In this document: positions 37,170 to 45,699 of the stretch, piece by piece | Layout of the letters: every line of letters starts with the position of its first letter | Position numbering within the stretch: position 1 is the stretch's first letter | Assembly: GCA_035546295.1 (NCBI GenBank) | Contig: DATKBT010000025.1 | Location: forward strand, 155,141 to 219,140 | Direction: 5' to 3' | Length of the DNA stretch: 64,000 nt | Source of the DNA: DATKBT01 sp035546295 | GTDB taxonomy: Bacteria > Acidobacteriota > Thermoanaerobaculia > Multivoradales > Multivoraceae | Notes under the pieces: generated by a model | What the model was told of the DNA's origin: nothing | The model's database searches: none | Seen by the model: only the letters and a program-made list of their open reading frames with translations | Program-made: the position numbers and the translations under genes

Positions 37170-38599
37170 GGCGGAGGGAGCGCGCCGAGCGCGCCGCTCT
37201 GCTCGAGCAACGCGATCAGCGCGAGGGCGACCAGCCGATCGCCGGCCCCCACCTCGACCAGGGTCGCTTCGTCGGCTCCGTATCCTCCCTCGGCGGCGGC
37301 TCGGATCGTCGGAAAGTAGCCCAGCTCTCCGTTGGCGTAGCCCACGAACAGCGTGTTCTCGATCAGGCTCTCCCGCTTGAGGCGCAGGCCGTGCTCGACG
37401 AAGAACTCGCCGGGGAAGAAGGCGAGGGCGATGTCGGGCGCGAGCCGGAGCGTGGTGATCTCGGCGACGCGCTCTGCCGCGAATCGATCCCGGTAGTACT
37501 CGAACAGGCGCGCCTGGCCGCGCTCGGCGAACACCTCGCGCACGCTCGGGTCCGCGAGGTCCCAGCGCGGCGCGAGCTCGATCGTCGCGGTGCGGACGTC
37601 GAGCTCGACCTCTTCGGCGCGCGAGCCGGCGGCGGTGCTGCCTGCCTCTCCCTCGACGCCGGGTCCGCTGGCTCCCGGGCTCCTCGGCTCGAGGCCGCCG
37701 AGCACCCGCAGCACCTCGTCGGCGAGGCGCCTGCCGAGAAGCTCCGCCTGTTCGAAACCCCCCTCCGCCGGAGGGGTCTTGTCCCAGTTCGGGTTGGTGT
37801 CCCCGGCGGCGCCCGGGAGGAACATCGCGACCCCACCCAGCTCGGCCTCGAGGCGCGCCGCCATGACTCCGGGGTAGTCGGCGGAGATCTCGAGGTTCTC
37901 CGGGCCGAGGACCACCGGGTGGCAGGCGAAGTTGACCAGGGTCGCGATCGCGCTCGAGTCCGGCGCCTGCACCGCGATCACGCCGACGCTGCGATCGAGC
38001 GGCGAGGTGGGGAGCCCGGGGCGGTTCTCCCACAGCATCTCGACGGCGCCGTCGGGGTGCACGCGGCGGCGGTTGTGGCAGCCATTGAGCTCCCCCCAAC
38101 CGGCGCGCAGGGTGGCGGGCCGCAGGACTCCGGCGGCCTCGACGACGGCGTCGGCGATCCTCCGTTCGATCTCGCGGATGTGGGGGGACGCCGGGTCGGG
38201 GAAGCTCTCGTCGGCGCGCGGCGCCGAGTGGGTGTGGGACGCGATCAGCAGCACCTGCTCGAAGCGCTGCCGCTCGGCCACGAGCGAGCGCACGCGCTCG
38301 GTCGAGGCCTTGGAGAACGAGCCCAGATCGAGGCTGACGATCGCGACGCGGGCGCCGCCCGTGGTCCCGCCGCCGCTCGGCGCCTGCTCGAGGACGAGCG
38401 CCCGCGCCCACAGCCGATCGTGAACGCCGGTTGAAACCCCGACCCGCGCGCCGTAGCCGTACATGGAGGAGCCGTCCGGAGGCGTCAGGTCGGCGCGCGC
38501 CGAGCCGGCGCGCAGCTCGGCGAACGCAGGCACCGCGATCAGCGCCATGAGGAGCGGCGGGCCGAACGTCGTCCAGAGAACCCGCCCGAGCACCCGGAC
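37166..38599 (-). CDS. Neutral/alkaline non-lysosomal ceramidase-like hydrolase
   Basis: About 477 residues after the start chosen here; the frame extends to 38692. A signal peptide (VLWTTFGPPLLMALIAVPAFA) comes before ELRAGSARADLTPP. Family marks: ARALVLEQ, VSLDLGSF, the metal-site SHTHSAP, NFACHPVVLGPENLEISADYPG and FLPGAAGDTNPNWD. These fit the zinc amidase domain of neutral ceramidases, which split N-acyl sphingosines, although many bacterial members have unknown substrates. The C-terminal Ig-like domain of true ceramidases is not evident. Exported to the periplasm or outside. The start is uncertain: GTG codons at 38599 and 38593 fit the signal peptide best. Confidence 0.75.
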   Translation of the reverse strand, partial: VRVLGRVLWTTFGPPLLMALIAVPAFAELRAGSARADLTPPDGSSMYGYGARVGVSTGVHDRLWARALVLEQAPSGGGTTGGARVAIVSLDLGSFSKASTERVRSLVAERQRFEQVLLIASHTHSAPRADESFPDPASPHIREIERRIADAVVEAAGVLRPATLRAGWGELNGCHNRRRVHPDGAVEMLWENRPGLPTSPLDRSVGVIAVQAPDSSAIATLVNFACHPVVLGPENLEISADYPGVMAARLEAELGGVAMFLPGAAGDTNPNWDKTPPAEGGFEQAELLGRRLADEVLRVLGGLEPRSPGASGPGVEGEAGSTAAGSRAEEVELDVRTATIELAPRWDLADPSVREVFAERGQARLFEYYRDRFAAERVAEITTLRLAPDIALAFFPGEFFVEHGLRLKRESLIENTLFVGYANGELGYFPTIRAAAEGGYGADEATLVEVGAGDRLVALALIALLEQSGALGALPPP

Positions 38600-38720
38600 C
38601 CGCAACGGAGCCGAGCTCAGCAGGCCGGCGCCACGGGGGCGAGACCACGGACTTGCACGCGACACCGGGCGAGCATACCGCTCCGCGACCACGGGCGGGT
38701 CGGAGCGAGAGGTCGAGTGG

Positions 38721-39176
38721 CTAGGAACCGAGCTCGGTGGGGATCTTCTGCAGGCAGGCGAGTGACTCGGTCCACAGGTAGGCGCCCTTGAAGAAGTCGA
38801 GGAGCTCGCCGTGCTCGAGCCGGAGCTTGCGGTACATGATCGTCTTGCCCGCGTCGTAGCCGTCCATCAGGTCCCGCCAGTCGGCGTAGCTGCCGGTCAG
38901 CAGGTAGGTCGTCCGCGCTTCGGCCTCGCTGCGCGGCACCAGCTCCACGTACGTGCAGACGCCCTTCTCGAGGTGGAGCAGGAGACAGTCGGGCTCGCCG
39001 CCGGGAAGGTCGTCGACCGCCAGGCCCAGGATCGCGTCGGTGCGGTTGCGGGCGTCGTCGATCCAGTCCCAGTACTTCTGGAGCTTTCGGTCCTTCACCT
39101 CTTCACTGGGGCCGGCGTTCCACGCCGCGCGCGCGGCCTCGGCCCACTCCGGCGAGAAGAATCGCGTCGTCGCCAT
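38721..39176 (-). CDS. Small SCP2-like protein paired with the R2-like oxidase
   Basis: 151 residues. The pattern DCLLLHLEKGVCTYVELVP followed by TYLLTGSYADWRDLMDG and KTIMYRKLRLEHGELLDFFKGAY resembles sterol-carrier-protein-2-like folds, small domains that hold hydrophobic ligands. The ATG at 39176 shares a base with the TGA of the upstream oxidase gene, so the two are coupled. A partner that presents a lipid-like substrate to the oxidase is a sensible guess, not shown. Confidence 0.6.
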   Translation of the reverse strand: MATTRFFSPEWAEAARAAWNAGPSEEVKDRKLQKYWDWIDDARNRTDAILGLAVDDLPGGEPDCLLLHLEKGVCTYVELVPRSEAEARTTYLLTGSYADWRDLMDGYDAGKTIMYRKLRLEHGELLDFFKGAYLWTESLACLQKIPTELGS

Positions 39177-40159
39177 CAACCGCCCGCCAGCACCGGGTCC
39201 ATCTTGTCGACCATCTCCTGCAGGTCCTCGGGGAGCTCGACGCCGACGAGCTTGAGCTTGCGTTCGAGCTGGTGGGCGAGCAGCGAGCGCACCCGCTCCT
39301 CGGTCCAGCCGATCGCCTCGTACATCACGTAGGCGCTCGAGGTGCTCGACATGATCAGCAGGGTGCGCAACGTCTCGAACAGGTCCTTGACCAGGGACGG
39401 TTCGTCGTCGAGGAGCTCGCGGATGTAGCGCATGCCGGCCTGCACGTGGCGCGCTTCGTCGCGGCAGGTCGCCGTGAAGCCGGTGGTGTAGGCGGGCAGC
39501 ACCTTCGCGTCGCGGGCGTAGCCGAGCGTGATCTTCATCACCGCCAGCGCCAGCACCCCCTCGATCCACAGCATGTAGGCGGTCGCGTACTGCATCGATC
39601 GGTGCCGGTCGTAAGGGTTGCGGCGCAGCTCGTCGGTCAGGTACGAGAGCAGCCCGAAGGGTCCGACGAAGGTCTCGCTGATGTACTGGTAGGACCCGTC
39701 GAGCACGTCGAGGATGGTCTCCCCCTCCATGCCGACGACCTCGCGGTAAAAGCGGTCGAAGAAGATCGTGTGGCGCGCCTCGTCCTCGAGGTGACTCGAC
39801 AGGAAGACTTTGTACTCCTCGGGAATCCCGAAGAAGAACGGGGCGAGCTCGACCTCCACCTGCCGCTCGCCGTGGTGGAAACCGGACGCGATCTGGAGGA
39901 ACGACCGCTTCGCCTGCTCGTCGATGCCGATCCAGTCTTCGCGGTCCTGCGTGAAGTCGAGGTCGTAGACGTCCCAGCGCTGCTTCAGGTACTTGCGGTA
40001 GAGGTGGAGATAGCCGGGAAGCTCGGTCGCGCCAGTATCGTGGACGTACTCGATGACGTCGTCGATGTCGACCTTGCCGATGCCTTCGAGGTCGGTGGTG
40101 TCGACGTCGACGGGGCGGGCCTGGAGAGGCCTGGTCGAGCCCGAAGAGGTGACGGTCAC
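39176..40159 (-). CDS. R2-like ferritin-fold di-metal oxidase
   Basis: 327 residues, GTG start behind AGGAGGAGG. Four-helix-bundle metal ligands are visible as two sets: Glu in HGERQVEVEL with EDEARH, and Glu in LWIEGVLAL with CRDEARH. This is the E...ExxH...E...ExxH pattern of ribonucleotide reductase R2 and of R2-like ligand-binding oxidases. No large ribonucleotide reductase subunit is nearby, and the neighbour is a probable lipid-binding protein, so an R2lox-type or other oxygenase role is favoured over dNTP synthesis. Confidence 0.75.
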   Translation of the reverse strand: MTVTSSGSTRPLQARPVDVDTTDLEGIGKVDIDDVIEYVHDTGATELPGYLHLYRKYLKQRWDVYDLDFTQDREDWIGIDEQAKRSFLQIASGFHHGERQVEVELAPFFFGIPEEYKVFLSSHLEDEARHTIFFDRFYREVVGMEGETILDVLDGSYQYISETFVGPFGLLSYLTDELRRNPYDRHRSMQYATAYMLWIEGVLALAVMKITLGYARDAKVLPAYTTGFTATCRDEARHVQAGMRYIRELLDDEPSLVKDLFETLRTLLIMSSTSSAYVMYEAIGWTEERVRSLLAHQLERKLKLVGVELPEDLQEMVDKMDPVLAGG

Positions 40160-40493
40160 GGGGAATCCTCCTCCTGACGAAAGCAGATCGGGCGGGCTGA
40201 TTTGCCCGGCGTGGCGGCACCACCATGATAGATGATTCGGCCGGCCGGTCGATTTTGTGCGTCCCGTGCAGCGCGTCGCCAGGGCGCCGAGCCCCCCGGC
40301 TAGCCCCGTTTTCCGCAGCTACACTGCGGAAAACCGGGCTAGCGGTCGCTCCCCCGGTGCCCATGGCTCGCCGGCCGGACCCCCTGTCGCCCGAAGGGCG
40401 CTGCGGCCGGTTCGATCGCAACCATCCCGCAGACAACCTCTGGCGCGCTCGTCGAGCCAGCAGGAGGTCGGACGACCCGAGGAGAGGGGGACG
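40160..40493. other. Gap between oxidase gene and SDR gene
   Basis: 334 bases. It holds the oxidase ribosome-binding site at the left, the large hairpin at 40299-40343 in the middle, and GC-rich sequence with no recognised gene at the right. Confidence 0.5.
40299..40343. terminator. Long near-perfect hairpin, CTAG-bounded
   Basis: Arms of 20 bases (40299-40318 and 40324-40343) around a five-base loop CTACA, with a single mismatch. The core TTTTCCGCAG/CTGCGGAAAA is perfect. It lies downstream of the SDR gene and upstream of the oxidase, both on the minus strand, so it may end the first or attenuate the second. There is no T-run outside the stem. Confidence 0.6.
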
Positions 40494-41288
40494 CTACCGC
40501 TCCCACTCGAGGTTGCCGCACACCCCGATCGTCTGTCCCGTCACATGGCGCGCAGAGTGCGACGCCAGGTAGAAGACCAGATCGGCGACCTCCTCGGGCT
40601 CGATCCAGCTCCGCATCGAGACGTAGGACAGCAGGTCCGCCTCGACCTCGTCGACCGAGAGCCGCCGCTCGCGCGCGCGCCGCGCCACCAGCTGCCGGCC
40701 GTGCTCGTTGTCGAGGATGCCGGGCAGGACCGCGTTGCAGCGCACGTTGTCGGGGCCGAGCTCGCGGGCGACGTTGCCGGTGAGGCCGAGCACGCCCGCC
40801 TTGGACGCGACGAACGCGGTCCGGCGCGGCAGCCCGGTGCGCGAGGAGGTGCTGCCGATGTTGACGATCGAGCCGGCGCGCTGCTCGCGCATCAGGGGGG
40901 CGACCGCCCGGATGCAGTAGAACATCCCGCTCAGATTGACCTCGAGCGTGCGTGTCCACTCGTCGTCCTCGATCTCGTCGAGCGGCGCGCGGGGCCCCAC
41001 CTCGGCGGCGGAGTTCACGAGCACGTCGACCCCCCCCATCCACTCGCAGGCTTCGCGAACGCACTGCACGACCTCCTCCGATCGCGCGACGTCGGCGACG
41101 GTGCCGTGCATGCCGGGGAAAGACGCCAGCGCCTGGGCGAGCGCGGCGGGGGAAGAGTCGCAGAGGTGCACGGAGGCGCCCTCGTCGAGGAACCGCTTGG
41201 CGATGACCAGCCCGAGGCCGCCGGCGCCCCCGGTGACGAGGACACGCTGGGGGCGGACGGTCTCTTCGACGCTTTCGAAAAGAGTCAC
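40494..41288 (-). CDS. Short-chain dehydrogenase family protein with Phe at the catalytic Tyr
   Basis: 264 residues, GTG start. The Rossmann motif TGGAGGLG and the VNSAAEV motif are present, with IVNIGSTSSRTG providing the Ser. The YxxxK motif reads F159-VAS-K163 (codon TTC), so the usual proton-donating Tyr is missing. The rest looks like a classical SDR, including LPGILDNEHG and the C-terminal HVTGQTIGVCGNLEWE. It may act by another mechanism or as a binding protein. It lies near a MenB/BadI-like gene on the same strand, with a repeat between them. Confidence 0.8.
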   Translation of the reverse strand: MTLFESVEETVRPQRVLVTGGAGGLGLVIAKRFLDEGASVHLCDSSPAALAQALASFPGMHGTVADVARSEEVVQCVREACEWMGGVDVLVNSAAEVGPRAPLDEIEDDEWTRTLEVNLSGMFYCIRAVAPLMREQRAGSIVNIGSTSSRTGLPRRTAFVASKAGVLGLTGNVARELGPDNVRCNAVLPGILDNEHGRQLVARRARERRLSVDEVEADLLSYVSMRSWIEPEEVADLVFYLASHSARHVTGQTIGVCGNLEWER

Positions 41289-41321
41289 GAGCGTCAGTCT
41301 CTGGTCATGGCGCGGCGCATG

Positions 41322-41333
41322 CTAGCAGCCCGT
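41322..41333 (+). repeat. Solo copy of the element end sequence CTAGCAGCCCGT
   Basis: Twelve bases identical to the outer end of the inverted-repeat element at 33045, found here without a matching partner, 34 bases upstream of the SDR start. Confidence 0.4.
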
Positions 41334-41431
41334 CGCGAGCTCCCGCGGGAAGCCCACCGCACGACACCGGCATCCCGGCCTGGGGACGATGGCCGCTCGG
41401 GAGCTCCTCCGGCCGCCCTCTTCGGGTGACG

Positions 41432-41758
41432 CTAGGTCGACTAGGCCAGCGGAAAGTTCTTGCCTGCCAGCAGCAGGCGGCGGTCATTGGCCTCGCGCAA
41501 GCGCGAGACCAAGGTGCTTGCCTGCCAGCAGCAGGCGGCGGTCGTTGGCCTCGCGCAAGCGCGAGACCAAGGCTTACAACATGGTCAGAGTCCGATCGAG
41601 CCGCTGCGATCGCCCAGAGAAACGGCTGTAGCCTGGTCGACCCAGCCGCGCCCGCTTGCGGGCTCGGCGCACGAGTGATCGGCTAGCGGCTCGTGGTATT
41701 TGAGCTCGCCTCGCTTTCGCGGCTCGTTGGGAAGTGGTGAGAACACGAGCCCGCTAGC
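41432..41758 (+). repeat. Structured intergenic repeat, copy D, with 58-bp tandem duplication
   Basis: Head CTAGGTCGACTAGGCC and tail GTGAGAACACGAGCCCGCTAG match the other copies. The inside is different: a 58-bp unit occurs twice in tandem (41459-41516 and 41517-41574) with one mismatch. Each unit has two hairpins (GCCTGC/GCAGGC and CTCGCGC/GCGCGAG). The copy fills the 470-base gap between the SDR gene and the 3' end of the MenB-like gene. Confidence 0.8.
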
Positions 41759-41759
41759 G

Positions 41760-42554
41760 CTAACGGTACGGTGCGAAATCCGGCGCCCGTTTCTCGGCGA
41801 ATGCGGCGCCTCCCTCCCTCGCCTCGTCGGTGTCGAGGAACAGGTCGAGCGAATCGAAGGCCATCGCGCCGATCCCGGCGATCGACTCGCTGTCGGCGTT
41901 GAAGGAGTGCTTGAGCACCTTGAGCGCGGTCGGGCTCTTGGCCAGCATCTCGTCGGCCCAGGCTCTCACCTCCTCGCGCAGATCGGCCAGCGGGACGACG
42001 CGGTTGACCACACCCCAGCGCTCCATCGTCGCGGCGTCGTACTGGCGGCAGAGGTACCAGATCTCGCGGGCCCGCTTGTCGCCCAGGATGCGCGCGAGGT
42101 AGGCCGAGCCGAATCCGGCGTCGAACGAGCCGACCCTGGGCCCGGCCTGGCCGAAGCGCGCGTGGTCGGCGGCGATGGTGATGTCGCAGAGGACGTGGAG
42201 CACGTGGCCCCCGCCGATCGCGACGCCGTTGACCGCGGCGATCACGGGCTTCGGGACGTCGCGGATCAGCCGGTGGAGCGACTCGACCTCGAACAGCCCC
42301 GTCTCGGTCGGCCCATAGTCGCCGGTCTCGGCGCGCTGCTTCTGATCGCCGCCGGCGCAGAACGCCTTTTCTCCCGCGCCGGTGAGCGCGATGACACCGA
42401 CGGATCGGTCGGCCCAGGCCGCCTTGAAGCAGCGGATCAGCTCGTCGACCGTGCGCCCGCGAAACGCGTTGTAGCGCTCCGGCCGATCGATCGTGATCCA
42501 GGCGAGGCCGCGGTCGACCTCGTAGCGGACGTCTTGGAGAGCGTCGATGTCCAT
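41760..42554 (-). CDS. Enoyl-CoA hydratase family protein, MenB/BadI-like
   Basis: 264 residues from the ATG at 42554, preceded by AAGGAGA. Crotonase fold: ITIDRPERYNAFRGRTVDELI, CAGGDQKQR (oxyanion hole), AIGGGHVLHVLCDITIAADHARFGQ, and RAREIWYLCRQYDA. The GGDQK, GGHVLHVLCD and GSFDAGFGS blocks resemble naphthoate synthase (MenB), which closes the menaquinone ring. The alicyclic-acid hydrolase BadI shares several of them, including the C-terminal DTDEAREG. No other men or bad genes are nearby, so the substrate is open. Confidence 0.75.
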   Translation of the reverse strand: MDIDALQDVRYEVDRGLAWITIDRPERYNAFRGRTVDELIRCFKAAWADRSVGVIALTGAGEKAFCAGGDQKQRAETGDYGPTETGLFEVESLHRLIRDVPKPVIAAVNGVAIGGGHVLHVLCDITIAADHARFGQAGPRVGSFDAGFGSAYLARILGDKRAREIWYLCRQYDAATMERWGVVNRVVPLADLREEVRAWADEMLAKSPTALKVLKHSFNADSESIAGIGAMAFDSLDLFLDTDEAREGGAAFAEKRAPDFAPYR

Positions 42555-42681
42555 GGGTTCTCCTTGTCGTCGGGGGTTCAGTCGGTTGGGGGTGGAGGGG
42601 ATCGCGCCGCGACGGTCCCGGTGGGGCTGGCCTGGCGCTCGATCGGCGACCGGATCGATCCGCCAGGCCACCGGCCGCCGG

Positions 42682-43683
42682 TCACCCGCCGCCCGCGGTG
42701 AGGACGTCGGCGAGCAGGCGCGGGTCGATGCTGCCGCCGCTGATCACGGCGACCGCGAGGTGGGAGCGGTCGCGACGCGCTTTGGCCGCCGCCAGCGCGA
42801 TCGCGCCCGAGGGCTCGGCGACCAGCTTGTCCTGGAGGGCGAGCTCTCGGATCGCGGAACGCGTCGCGTCCTCCTCGACCAGCGCCACGTCGTCCACCAG
42901 CGTGCGCAGCAGCGGGAACATCTCCTCGGTGATGTAAGGCACGGCGATGCCGTCGCACGCCGTCCGGCAGTCGACGGTCACCGGACGATCCTGCTCGAGC
43001 GCCCGGGCGAGGGCCGGGCAGCCGGTGGGCTCGACCGCCACGATGCGCACCGGAGCGCCTCGGGCGCGCAAGGCCGAGGCCGCGCCAGCCAGCAGGCCGC
43101 CTCCTCCCACCGGCAAGTAGACGGCGATGCGTCCGCTCTTCTCGAGGAACTCGACGTCGTCGGCGATCTCGAGCCCGAGGCTGGCATGTCCGAGCAGCAC
43201 GCGCCGGTCGATCCAAGGGTGGACGAAGGCGTGCGGCTCGTTTCGCCAGCGGGCCTCACGCAGGAACTGGAACACCTCCTCGCGCGGCACCAGCCGAGGT
43301 GTTCCGCCGAGGGCACGCACCGCTTCGATCTTGGTCGGCGGCGCGGTGTCGGGCATCAGGCAATAGGCGGCGACGCCGAAGTACCGGCCGCACCAGGCAA
43401 GCGCCTGGGCCGTGTTGCCGGCCGAAACCGTCGACAGCCCCTGGCGGCGCTCGGAGTCGGTGAGGCTGGAGACCGCTTGGTAGACCCCGCGCAGCTTGAA
43501 CGAGCCCACCCGCTGGTGGACCTCGGGCTTGAGCAGGATGCGGGCCGACTCATCGGCGCCGGCGCCACGGTGAGCGAGCAGCGGCGTGCGCTGGATCGGC
43601 GGATAGAGCTGCCGGGCCGCCTGCTCCATCCGATCGAGATCGGGCGCGGTCACCGGGCTGCCCAGGGTCACGGGCTCGGACAT
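42682..43683 (-). CDS. Threonine/serine dehydratase-like PLP enzyme
   Basis: 333 residues. Fold-type II PLP enzyme: the Lys in VGSFKLRGVYQAV, the SAGNTAQALAWCGRYFG block, the phosphate-binding GGGGLLAG, and a C-terminal AVISGGSID. It lacks the regulatory ACT domain, so it is a catabolic-type threonine or serine dehydratase or racemase. The family also includes hydroxyaspartate and other dehydratases. It lies 127 bases upstream of the MenB-like gene on the same strand, not overlapping. Confidence 0.85.
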   Translation of the reverse strand: MSEPVTLGSPVTAPDLDRMEQAARQLYPPIQRTPLLAHRGAGADESARILLKPEVHQRVGSFKLRGVYQAVSSLTDSERRQGLSTVSAGNTAQALAWCGRYFGVAAYCLMPDTAPPTKIEAVRALGGTPRLVPREEVFQFLREARWRNEPHAFVHPWIDRRVLLGHASLGLEIADDVEFLEKSGRIAVYLPVGGGGLLAGAASALRARGAPVRIVAVEPTGCPALARALEQDRPVTVDCRTACDGIAVPYITEEMFPLLRTLVDDVALVEEDATRSAIRELALQDKLVAEPSGAIALAAAKARRDRSHLAVAVISGGSIDPRLLADVLTAGGG

Positions 43684-43828
43684 CCCGCGATCCTAGCGTC
43701 AGCCTCGACCGGCCGGCCTCGAATGCGCTCGACCCGCACGGTGGATCTCCAGGTGTATTAGCCTCCCGGGTGCCGACCGGAGCTCGGTCGGGCCGCACGG
43801 CGCCAGTCCGAACCCCCGAGAGCACACG

Positions 43829-45622
43829 ATGACCGAACCGACACGCGACGACCAACCCCGCAAGTCCCGCAAGGGCTGCTTCATCGCCGCGGGCCTGGCG
43901 GCGCTCGCCGTCGCCTTCGCCGTCGGGCTCCTGTTCGTCATCGGCGCCTTCTTCTCCGTGATCGGAGCGATGGCCGGTGGCGGCGACGTCGTGATCGCGG
44001 GCGACAGCATCCTCGAGCTCGAGCTGTTCGGCACGCTCCCCGATGCGCCGCCCTCCGTCAAGCTCGGCGCGCTGTTCGGCGGCGCCGGACAGCTCTCGCT
44101 CTGGGAGCTGCGACGCGGTCTGGTCGAGGCGGCCCAGGACCCGCGCATCCGCGGGGTCAAGGTGTGGATCCACAACTCGTTCGCCGGCTGGGCGTCCGCC
44201 GAGGAGGTGGTGACCCAGCTCGACCGCTTCCGCGAGTCGGGCAAGCCGGTCCACGTGCTGCTGCAGGCGGACTTCATCGACGACGTCGACTACTTCCTGG
44301 CGACCGGCGGCGACCGGATCTGGGCGACCCCGCAGGCCGCCTCGTCGATCAACGGCCTGGTGGCGGAGGCGATGTTCCTGCGGGGCGCTCTCGAGAAGCT
44401 GCACGTCGAGCCCGACGTGATCATGTACGAGGAGTACAAGAGCGCCGGCGAGCAGTTCGCCAGCTACGAGATGAGCGAGCCGATGCGCGAGGCGCTGACC
44501 GCGGTGATCACCGACATGAGCGAGCGCTTCGCGCAGCGCGTCACCGCGCGTCGCAGCATCGATTTCGCGGAGCTCGATCGCCTCCTGGCGCGGGGCGTGA
44601 CGCCGACCGACGCTCTGGTCGAGGCCGGGTTGGTCGACGAGCTGGGCTTCGTCGATCAGGTGGACGAGGCGTTGCGCGTCGAGGCGGGGATGGAGGAGTA
44701 TCGCGGCGTCCCCTTCCTGCGCTACGTCGACTCGTTGGGAGACGACCGGCGCGGCGGCCGCCGCATCGCGGTGGTGTTCGGCGAGGGGACGATCATCGCC
44801 GAGCCGATCGACGAGGCTCTGCCGTTCTTCTCGGCGGGGCTGCTGTCGGGTCCGGTGGTGGCGCGTCACCTGCGCCGCGCGACCGACGACGATCGCGTCG
44901 AGGCGATCCTGTTCCGGGTCAACAGCCCGGGGGGCTCGCCGGTCGGGTCGGATCTGGTGCAGCGGGAGGTGATCCGGGCGCAGGAGCTGGGGAAGCCCGT
45001 GATCGTCAGCATGGGCGACGTCGCGGGCTCCGGAGGCTACTGGGTGGCGATGTCGGCCGACGAGATCGTTGCGCAGCCGACGACCATCACCGGCTCGATC
45101 GGCGTCGTCTTCACCCGCTTCGACCTCGACGGCTTCTGGGAGTGGCTGGGCATCAACGTCGAGACCATCGAGACCGCCCCCAATGCCGACCTGCTGGGCT
45201 TCGGCACCTGGACCGAGGCCGATCGCGAGGCGGTCCTCTCGTGGATGGACCAGACCTACGAGGACTTCACCCGCGGAGTCGCCGAGGGGCGCGACATCGA
45301 CCACGAGCGGGTGCTCGAGATCGCGCGCGGGCGGATCTGGAGCGGCGAGGACGCACTCGGTCTCGGGCTGGTCGACCAGCTCGGCGGACTCGACGCGGCG
45401 ATCCGCCGCGTCAGGGAGATCGCCGGGTTCGAGCCGGACGAGGACGTGCCGCTGGTCATCTACCCTCAGCCCAAGACGCTCTTCCAGCAGCTCATGGAGA
45501 TGAGCGGCGGAGCAGCCAGCGCGGCGACGTCGGTTCGCGATCGCGAGGCGCTCGCCGGCTGGGCGCGCCTGCTGGCGCGCCCGCGCGTCCAGGCGCTCCA
45601 GCCCGAGATCGCGGTTCGTTGA
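43829..45622 (+). CDS. sppA: Signal peptide peptidase SppA, long form
   Basis: 597 residues. A short cytoplasmic start is followed by one membrane span (FIAAGLAALAVAFAVGLLFVIGAFF), then two tandem ClpP-like domains. The catalytic Lys204 lies in EEYKSAGEQF and the nucleophile Ser401 in GDVAGSGGYWVAMSA, matching the Lys/Ser dyad split between the two halves in E. coli SppA. Degrades signal peptides left in the membrane; the active site faces the periplasm. Length matches the 67K form. Confidence 0.92.
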   Translation: MTEPTRDDQPRKSRKGCFIAAGLAALAVAFAVGLLFVIGAFFSVIGAMAGGGDVVIAGDSILELELFGTLPDAPPSVKLGALFGGAGQLSLWELRRGLVEAAQDPRIRGVKVWIHNSFAGWASAEEVVTQLDRFRESGKPVHVLLQADFIDDVDYFLATGGDRIWATPQAASSINGLVAEAMFLRGALEKLHVEPDVIMYEEYKSAGEQFASYEMSEPMREALTAVITDMSERFAQRVTARRSIDFAELDRLLARGVTPTDALVEAGLVDELGFVDQVDEALRVEAGMEEYRGVPFLRYVDSLGDDRRGGRRIAVVFGEGTIIAEPIDEALPFFSAGLLSGPVVARHLRRATDDDRVEAILFRVNSPGGSPVGSDLVQREVIRAQELGKPVIVSMGDVAGSGGYWVAMSADEIVAQPTTITGSIGVVFTRFDLDGFWEWLGINVETIETAPNADLLGFGTWTEADREAVLSWMDQTYEDFTRGVAEGRDIDHERVLEIARGRIWSGEDALGLGLVDQLGGLDAAIRRVREIAGFEPDEDVPLVIYPQPKTLFQQLMEMSGGAASAATSVRDREALAGWARLLARPRVQALQPEIAVR

Positions 45623-45699
45623 CGGCAGCCGCGCTCGGCGCGATGCGCGCGATTTCGGGGGATGGCGCGGCGCCGGACTCCCGCCGCTGATCGGCTACC

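Noticed and set aside
39176..40159. Ribonucleotide reductase small subunit
   Set aside because: The ligands fit, but no large subunit is nearby and the coupled partner looks like a lipid-binding protein; R2-like oxidase is the safer call.
41459..41574. 58-bp duplicated unit as a CRISPR-like array
   Set aside because: Only two contiguous copies without spacers.
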